From NCBI GenBank assembly GCA_004294095.1, contig RDZR01000048.1:1-42972 (forward strand): 42,972 nt of DNA, written 5' to 3'. This DNA comes from Verrucomicrobiota bacterium. Lineage in GTDB: Bacteria > Verrucomicrobiota > Verrucomicrobiia > Verrucomicrobiales > Akkermansiaceae. The notes below the pieces were generated by a model. That model made no database searches, was not told the DNA's origin, and saw only the letters and a list, made by a program, of their open reading frames with translations. The stretch's first letter is position 1, and each line of letters starts with the position of its first letter. The position numbers and the translations under genes were made by a program. Shown in pieces: positions 37,201-42,972 of the stretch.

Positions 37201-37974
37201 ACGAATGCGATGTTGGGGGAATCATTGATCGTGCGCGCCGGAGATTCGCTACGCATTGGCGCATGGTCGGAAGGAAACCCGACGGCTACGCTTTCTTCTT
37301 CATCCGGTAATTCATGGCAATTGAATGGAACTGAGGCAGTCGTCGTGCCTTTCCCAGTGAGTGGCATCTTTTACTTCAATGCTGCATCTGGTTCTGCCAC
37401 GGCACAACTTTCCGTAAAGGTAGTTGCCTCGCCTAATTTTTCACCTGATCCGGTCGATCTGTTAGACGGCGCGGTCCGCCACTTGACGTTCCAAGCCGCC
37501 TCGGATGTCGTGTTCGATCTTCCTCAACATCTTGGCCGCTTGAGCACGGCACCTCACTCGGCCAATCAGCGTAAAGTTTCTATTTTAGCGGGGCGTTCTG
37601 GGGATTTTCACCTCGCTGCGCGCTTGGGCCAAGGTGGACCGATCTTAGGCATTCAGCGTTGCAACGTCATCCTGATTTCTGATGCGCTGCAAAATGATCT
37701 CACTTCGTCTTCTCGCAGTGATGTTCCTGGCTACCGATTGTTCACCGCTCCACTCACGGTGTTGAATTTTCCCACTGGAGCGAGGATCGATGTCCGCATC
37801 AACCGCGCGGGGGTGATGTTTCCTGACGGAAGCTCGATCATGCAAATCGGTGCTGCGGATTTCAACAACGGTTGGGCACCCCTTAGCTTCCTATTCCCAG
37901 TGGGCATGGGTGGGGGCTATTGCCATAGCCTGTTGGTCTATGATCGCCACGGGGTGTATCTTGGCATGCGTTGA
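34227..37974 (+). CDS. PA14/TSP3 surface protein, translated only after a repeat-number change (phase-variable)
   Basis: From the ATG at 34444 the frame is open for 1176 codons, but the same frame upstream encodes an obvious signal peptide (KFYFLLLVAFYGAASLSA then HG) with no start codon of its own. The only open start reaching this point is ATG 34227 (MSHFFNSLPVVKLPHSNA), which enters the GGTCA repeat in a different frame and stops at TAG 34353. One more repeat, or two fewer, would join them. The mature protein has three PA14 domains (roughly 4-156, 215-400 and 460-625 counted from 34444), each followed by TSP3-type motifs such as DPDADGFTNLEE and DTDGDGERDG, then a beta-rich C-terminus. PA14 domains often bind glycans. 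As sequenced the gene is OFF. Confidence 0.8.
34281..34340. repeat. Pentanucleotide microsatellite (GGTCA)x12
   Basis: Twelve perfect tandem copies, with partial matches CA before and GG after. In frame from ATG 34227 they encode four copies of Gly-Gln-Val-Arg-Ser. Because the unit is five bases, each gain or loss shifts the frame. Only frame 34227 is open into the repeat, and only the frame with the signal peptide is open out of it, so copy numbers of 10, 13 or 16 would give a full-length product. Confidence 0.95.
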
Positions 37975-37995
37975 TCCTTTTTTTGAAAAAATCCA

Positions 37996-38961
37996 ATGAG
38001 TGCGATCTCGCCCAAACGGTTCCTAGCCATCGCCATCTTGGTTGGCCTAGTTGCTGGCGGCATATGGCTCGCACGAAGCCAGAAGGGCAATCAGCTTGCT
38101 GAGAAAACTGCACCCGTCCCTGCCGTTGCGGCAGAAATTCCCAGCGTGCTGCGAAATCTCACCGATCACTCACAGCCATGGCAGCGGCGCATCGATCAAT
38201 TGCGCAGTGAACTCGCCATCACGCGCAGTGAGAGCGAATTGCTTTATCTCTATCAAATTCTTGGCAAGCCCACACCTGATGCAGAATTACCACAAACATG
38301 GTATTTGATCGCCAATGAAATCATGATCGAGCTGGGCAAGCATGATGCTCAAGCTCAGCGCTTTACCTCACACATGCTCACCTTGGCGCAAGATGAATCA
38401 AAGCCGCTCGTGATCCGCGATTACGCAGTGCAGCATCTGATCACTTACGTGCACACTCGATGGGCCAATGCATCATCGAGTGATCGCGCGTCTTCAGAAA
38501 ATTTTTCATCGCTGTTAAATGCATGCGCCGCATTGGCCGTGGATCCAAAGCTGCAAAAGACTTCGATTCCAGGAACCACTCTCATGATGCTCATGGGGCT
38601 TGCTCAACTCCCCCAAGCCTCTAAAGGATGCAGTGCTGCGATCATGACCCTCAAGCCGTGGCTGTCATCCGTATTTGCTGAGGGCTCGATGACCAGCGAG
38701 CCTGTGCGTGTCTCAGCGCTCAAAGCAGCAGCCATGTTTGCTCCGGATGAATTTCGCGATGTCATCCGCAGTCACGCATTCGGTGAATCGATGCCGCTTG
38801 CTCTCCAGTTACCCGCCATCGCTGCGCTTGCTCGCTGCGGCCAAGCGCAAGACGTCCCCAAGCTGCAACAGCTCGCTGATCAAATCCCCGCTCTCCACTT
38901 TGCCGCACTCAAGGCAAGCCAATCTCTCATCGCACAACAAAAGACTACGCCATCGCCATGA
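37996..38961 (+). CDS. Membrane-anchored helical protein
   Basis: 321 residues with a single N-terminal hydrophobic segment (FLAIAILVGLVAGGIWLA) and a long alpha-helical remainder in which pairs of helices repeat (VRVSALKAAAMFAPDEF, LALQLPAIAALARCG), like HEAT-type repeats. No catalytic motif seen. It starts 21 bases after the PA14 gene and overlaps the Rhs start (ATGA), so it is the middle gene of the operon and its expression may depend on the upstream switch through coupling or polarity. It might escort or anchor the Rhs product, but that is only inferred from position. Confidence 0.7.
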   Translation: MSAISPKRFLAIAILVGLVAGGIWLARSQKGNQLAEKTAPVPAVAAEIPSVLRNLTDHSQPWQRRIDQLRSELAITRSESELLYLYQILGKPTPDAELPQTWYLIANEIMIELGKHDAQAQRFTSHMLTLAQDESKPLVIRDYAVQHLITYVHTRWANASSSDRASSENFSSLLNACAALAVDPKLQKTSIPGTTLMMLMGLAQLPQASKGCSAAIMTLKPWLSSVFAEGSMTSEPVRVSALKAAAMFAPDEFRDVIRSHAFGESMPLALQLPAIAALARCGQAQDVPKLQQLADQIPALHFAALKASQSLIAQQKTTPSP

Positions 38962-41900
38962 AATACAAAATCCCTCGTCACTTGGTGTTCCTGAAAAATG
39001 CTCCCGCATGGTCGTGGGCTTTTTCTCGTCAGTTGCTTGCCCTCTTGGTCATGTTTATCATGACTCCTTGGGTGCTCGCCACGGTCAATCCAGATCCCGG
39101 AGATGATGATGAGCCTAATAATTGCGAAGGTGAATCCGGAGGCAGTGGCGGTGGGCATTCAAGTTATTCTTGGTATTTGAATGTAGGATACGCACCTAAA
39201 TCTCGCCCCACGAATTTAAACACCTTGGCCTCTTTAGGCTCGAACGTGCATGGCCGCCCAACCAGCTTTCAAAAGCGCTTTGATGATTCTTTTTCCTCGG
39301 ATCCATTGCAGCGCTCACAAGTCAAAGTCTTGATTCAACAAACTCAGTTCTCAGCGGCCCTGTTCCATCCTTCATGCGTGTTTTTTGATTCGATGATGTC
39401 TGATTTTGAAAAAATCGACAAACCAGCGTCGGGTGGCTTTCCAGCCTTCGTTCACCAAATCGTCACCGACGATTGCTTCACCCTCATCGATACGCTGCCT
39501 GCCAGTGAAGGCTCGGGCTGGCGTGCCCGTGTGTGGAAAAAAAATCTAGCAGCTTTAAATAAGGTTGGCACTTTTTATGATGCGACTCCTTTTTTCGCCC
39601 ATCCGCCATTGACTGACATTACGTTCAAAAGACCCAGTGCCACCGCAGGCGATAATACTCTGCTCTATCTCGAAAAGCAAAATACCGGCTCAAGCATTCG
39701 CACGATTACCGAAGAAGCGGTCCAAGTCCTCGCTGGCGATGGCAAGCGTGCCTCCTTAGTTTCTAAAATTTTCCTCGGCGATGGCACGGCGGGGCCATTG
39801 CTCTCTCAAGAAAATCTCACCTACTCAGCCCGTGGCACCAAACTTTGGGATTACTCGATTACGCGCGAAGTATTAGAATCTTCCGTCACGGGCGCTGGCA
39901 CCATCGGTGGTTTGACGCTGGTTAAAAAATCGTTTGAAGATTATGATGATTTTTCACTTTCCCCACCCACGGGTGGAGCACGCGGCATGAAGCGACTGAT
40001 GACTCGCATTGATGCGTTTCAAGTCCCAGGGCAGCTCCCGCAAACCACGACGTATCAGTATGTCAATAGCCCCACCAATGCCGCGACTCACGGCCTCATC
40101 ACTTCGAGGGTCAATCCAGATGGATCGTGGAAATACCATGAATATCCGCTATATTCTGCCACAAGCTCGGTTATCCAAGCGATCGATTACGAGGGCTGGA
40201 AGGACGTGACCATGGCCAATCGCGCTCAGGCCCGCATCACCACCCATGAAACGTTGGGCACCAATAGCACCTCGACGACGCGGATTGGGGGGCAACTTAT
40301 TGCGCAGAAAAAAGTCACGGTTGCGACTCAAGCTCTCGCAGGTGCCGGTTCCGTTTTCAATTTTGCAACGGGGTCACAGGCTCCTCCGCTTTTTCCCATC
40401 GCCGCCGAGGAGCATTTTGATGGCTCTGCATTCCACATCACCACCACACTTTATTATCCGGATTCAGCTCCTTTTCCTCATAAAAGCCGCATCGCATGGG
40501 TCGAGAATAGCGATGGCACCGCCGTGACGTATACTTATGCTACGGTGAATAACAACCTCGTCGTGACCATGCGCGAGGGCGCGGGCAATCGCAATGGCGT
40601 CACCGCCGGCATCGAAACCCAAACGACTTACAGCTCCGGCAACCACCCAATCGCGGAAATCCAAAAGGACATTGCGTCCAACCTCACCGTTTACACATGG
40701 GATACAGATTTTTCATACAATGGCGGCACCGATGCTCTCGGGCGCCCGATCAAGCGCATTTTCAATGGCGATGTGAACGATTTCGCGATCGCCCAATACG
40801 CATGCTGCGGCCTCGCCTTCGCCCGCCAGCGGGATGGCAGCTCTGAGGAGTATTTTCGAGATGGCCTCAAGCGTGTTTATAAAGTGGTCTCAAAAGCCAC
40901 GGCAGCTTCCCCGGAGGTTACGAATTTTATTGCCATCAATGGCTTGACCACCACCCGCACCCGCAACTTCGGTGGTAGCTCATCGCTTTTTCTCAGCTCA
41001 TCTACCGAGTCCATCGATGGACTCACATCTTCACAGACTCTCCCTGCGGAAAAATCAAACCTCGCCGCAGACCGCCCCACCACCTCTTCAGTCATCGTTC
41101 GTGGAGCAGGATCTACAGGAGATACCATCACCACCACTTTCGCAGATGGCTCCAAGAGCATCAAGAGCCACTTCCTCGATGGTCAACCCAAATCGAGCAC
41201 CGGCACCGCCGTGCCCGATGTTTCCTACGATTACTCGGCGCACAATGATGGCTTCGGCGGCCTTCGCACCATCACCACCGCTTCAGGTGTGGTCACCACC
41301 ACCTTCGAGGATTTGCTCGGGCGCAAAACCAAAGTGCTTTCCACGGAGTTTGGTGCTGGTGAAATCAAATATGAATATTTTCCCCACGTCAATTCTGCCC
41401 CCGCAGGCTCTCGCACAAAACTCATGAGCGTGACGGATCCCGATGGTGTCGTCATCAGCTTTGCTTACAACTCCAAAGGCGAGCGCATCACGGAATCCCG
41501 CATCGTGCCTCTCGCCAGCGGCTCGTCCACCCAAGTCTCTTCATATGCCATCGATTACGTCCCAAACATCACGATCCATGGTTACAATTTAGGCGTTTCT
41601 CGGGTGGAATCTCAATCGCTATCTGGCACCGGCACCGCGGCGGTCACCCTGCGTCAAAATTACACCTCGACCGACGGCCTCAGTCGTGGATCCACCTCCC
41701 TGACTGGTAATTCACTCACCGTAGTCACCCGCCCGAATGGCAGCGGCGTTCGCACCTCCACCACCACTCGCCCAGACGGCACCAAGGATGTAAAAACCTT
41801 CACCCACGGCCTGCTCACCAAGCAAAGCCACCTCTCCACAACCTCAACGGTTCTCACAGAAATTTCCTATCTTTACAGCCCACAACAACAACTCACTGGC

Positions 41901-42972
41901 ACCACAGATGCCAGAACCGGCACCACCACCTTCGATTGGAACTCAGATAACATCCCAGACTTAGCGGAATCTGGCAAACCACTCGGCCAAAAAAATCCAG
42001 ACGGCACCAACCTTCAATTTTCCTATGACGTTCTAGGCCGCCTCATCCGCACCGTAAATCCTGATAGCTCGGTCACTCACATCGCTTACTACCCAACCGG
42101 ACTACAGAAAGCAAGATGGGGCAGCCAGACCAACCCACAATGGTATCAATATGACGAACAAGGCCGCATGACGCATCTTTACACTTGGCAAGTAGCCCCA
42201 ACGCTTGATCCAGCGAGCCTGCCAGCCTCGGCCCCTGCGGGATCCACCGCCACTCAATGGGTTTATCAACCATCCTCCGGCCGCCTGCAACGCAAACAAT
42301 ACGCCGATGGCAACGGCACCGACTACACCTACACCGATGCTGGCCGCCTCAAGACCCGCACATGGGCGCGCACGTTGCCGAGTTCAACCACCCGCGTCAA
42401 TACGACTTACCATTATACTCACGGTTTCCTAACGCTCACGGATTACAACGATAACACGCCAGACGTCACCATGGCCTACGATGCCCTCGGCCGCACGCAG
42501 ACGGTCACGCAAGCCGCCCAATCCCAAATCACCTACACCTACGCCGCCGATTTTAATGTGGATCTAGAAACCATCCGCTACGACTTAAATGCCGATGGCA
42601 CTTACAACGACTTCGTTCGTGTCATCGATCGCAACGACTTCAGCCTTGGCCGCGATACGGGCTTCAAACTCCTCGCTGGAACCACGATCGAGCACGAAGC
42701 TCTTTACACCTATCATCCGCTCGATGGCCGTCTGCAACAAGTCAGCAACCCACAAATCCCAGGCCACCAATTCAATTACACCTACGAACCGAATTCAAAT
42801 CTGCTCGATACCATCAACGGCCCAGTCCACCAAGTGGACAACACATGGGAGACCAATCGCGACGTGCTCGATATCAAACAAAATCAAGTTGCCAGCACGG
42901 TCATTTCGCGCTATGACTACTCTGTGAATGCTATTGGCCAACGCACTGCTCTCGCCCAAACCGGCACGGCAT
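38958..42972 (+). CDS. Rhs/YD-repeat protein, 3' end beyond the window
   Basis: An open frame of at least 1338 codons, still open at the last base. The N-terminus has a signal-like hydrophobic segment (LLALLVMFIMTPWVLA) followed by an acidic Asp/Glu stretch. From about residue 600 YD-type repeats accumulate: FEDLLGRKTKV, YDVLGRLIRTVNPD, YDEQGRMTHLY, YTDAGRLKTRTW, YDALGRTQTVTQ. These build the Rhs/TcC beta-cocoon that encloses a toxin or adhesive C-terminal tip. The variable tip and any immunity gene lie outside. The sequence contains no TGTTAG/CTAACA hexamer, unlike the core of the window, hinting at different ancestry. Confidence 0.9.
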   Translation, partial: MKYKIPRHLVFLKNAPAWSWAFSRQLLALLVMFIMTPWVLATVNPDPGDDDEPNNCEGESGGSGGGHSSYSWYLNVGYAPKSRPTNLNTLASLGSNVHGRPTSFQKRFDDSFSSDPLQRSQVKVLIQQTQFSAALFHPSCVFFDSMMSDFEKIDKPASGGFPAFVHQIVTDDCFTLIDTLPASEGSGWRARVWKKNLAALNKVGTFYDATPFFAHPPLTDITFKRPSATAGDNTLLYLEKQNTGSSIRTITEEAVQVLAGDGKRASLVSKIFLGDGTAGPLLSQENLTYSARGTKLWDYSITREVLESSVTGAGTIGGLTLVKKSFEDYDDFSLSPPTGGARGMKRLMTRIDAFQVPGQLPQTTTYQYVNSPTNAATHGLITSRVNPDGSWKYHEYPLYSATSSVIQAIDYEGWKDVTMANRAQARITTHETLGTNSTSTTRIGGQLIAQKKVTVATQALAGAGSVFNFATGSQAPPLFPIAAEEHFDGSAFHITTTLYYPDSAPFPHKSRIAWVENSDGTAVTYTYATVNNNLVVTMREGAGNRNGVTAGIETQTTYSSGNHPIAEIQKDIASNLTVYTWDTDFSYNGGTDALGRPIKRIFNGDVNDFAIAQYACCGLAFARQRDGSSEEYFRDGLKRVYKVVSKATAASPEVTNFIAINGLTTTRTRNFGGSSSLFLSSSTESIDGLTSSQTLPAEKSNLAADRPTTSSVIVRGAGSTGDTITTTFADGSKSIKSHFLDGQPKSSTGTAVPDVSYDYSAHNDGFGGLRTITTASGVVTTTFEDLLGRKTKVLSTEFGAGEIKYEYFPHVNSAPAGSRTKLMSVTDPDGVVISFAYNSKGERITESRIVPLASGSSTQVSSYAIDYVPNITIHGYNLGVSRVESQSLSGTGTAAVTLRQNYTSTDGLSRGSTSLTGNSLTVVTRPNGSGVRTSTTTRPDGTKDVKTFTHGLLTKQSHLSTTSTVLTEISYLYSPQQQLTGTTDARTGTTTFDWNSDNIPDLAESGKPLGQKNPDGTNLQFSYDVLGRLIRTVNPDSSVTHIAYYPTGLQKARWGSQTNPQWYQYDEQGRMTHLYTWQVAPTLDPASLPASAPAGSTATQWVYQPSSGRLQRKQYADGNGTDYTYTDAGRLKTRTWARTLPSSTTRVNTTYHYTHGFLTLTDYNDNTPDVTMAYDALGRTQTVTQAAQSQITYTYAADFNVDLETIRYDLNADGTYNDFVRVIDRNDFSLGRDTGFKLLAGTTIEHEALYTYHPLDGRLQQVSNPQIPGHQFNYTYEPNSNLLDTINGPVHQVDNTWETNRDVLDIKQNQVASTVISRYDYSVNAIGQRTALAQTGTA

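Overview
The window looks like a chromosomal segment of a Verrucomicrobiota bacterium. The basis is family content, not a marker gene: secreted proteins that combine PA14, thrombospondin-type-3 (TSP3), carboxypeptidase-regulatory and beta-helix modules, a BlaI-type repressor carrying a lysine/alanine histone-H1-like tail, and an Rhs/YD protein. Base composition is moderate, near 50% GC by eye. I cannot place it below phylum.

Layout. (1) 1-5 kb, minus strand: the C-terminal remnant of a CusA-type RND pump, then a large secreted beta-helix protein with a glycoside-hydrolase-like C-terminus. (2) 5.3-9.9 kb, plus strand: overlapping dapF-trpF-tatD, a LysM lipoprotein, a thioredoxin-fold protein lacking both active-site cysteines, and the BlaI/H1-like fusion; the block ends at a perfect hairpin at 10022-10047. 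(3) 10-19.9 kb, minus strand: housekeeping and envelope genes, including a YdjM-like membrane protein, an AddB-like PD-(D/E)XK nuclease, parA, sixA, fabG, and several small membrane or YbjN-like proteins. (4) cysS at 19.9-21.3 kb on plus. (5) 21.3-23.7 kb, minus strand: a subtilase overlapping a C39-like secreted cysteine-peptidase candidate. (6) 23.8-25.6 kb: a DUF3592 membrane protein, a 27-bp-arm palindrome, and a wrecked efflux locus in which an outer-membrane factor with a nonsense codon and a frameshift is joined head-to-head to an RND C-terminus. (7) 25.6-28.0 kb: a secreted DUF4127-like protein. (8) 28.0-33.75 kb, minus strand: a compact cluster of dGTPase, radical-SAM DNA-repair-type protein, DUF4130 protein, a 49-aa DUF2256 zinc protein, a photolyase-like protein with its domains in reversed order, and a DUF2071 protein. 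(9) 34.2-43 kb, plus strand: a PA14/TSP3 surface protein, a membrane-anchored helical protein and an Rhs protein that runs off the window.

Three things stand out. First, the PA14 gene has its signal peptide upstream of the first in-frame ATG, and the only open start crosses twelve GGTCA repeats in the wrong frame. This is the layout of a phase-variable (slipped-strand) switch, and it controls the first gene of a tight PA14-helical-Rhs operon; as sequenced, the switch reads OFF. Second, the repair cluster is packed like one operon, includes an out-of-phase overlapping DUF2256 gene, and links radical-SAM/DUF4130 to a photolyase relative. Third, the hexamer TGTTAG/CTAACA occurs about 79 times by hand count, in several reading frames and in intergenic DNA, but is almost absent from both ends of the window. 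That argues for a DNA-level dispersed motif and for different ancestry of the end segments.
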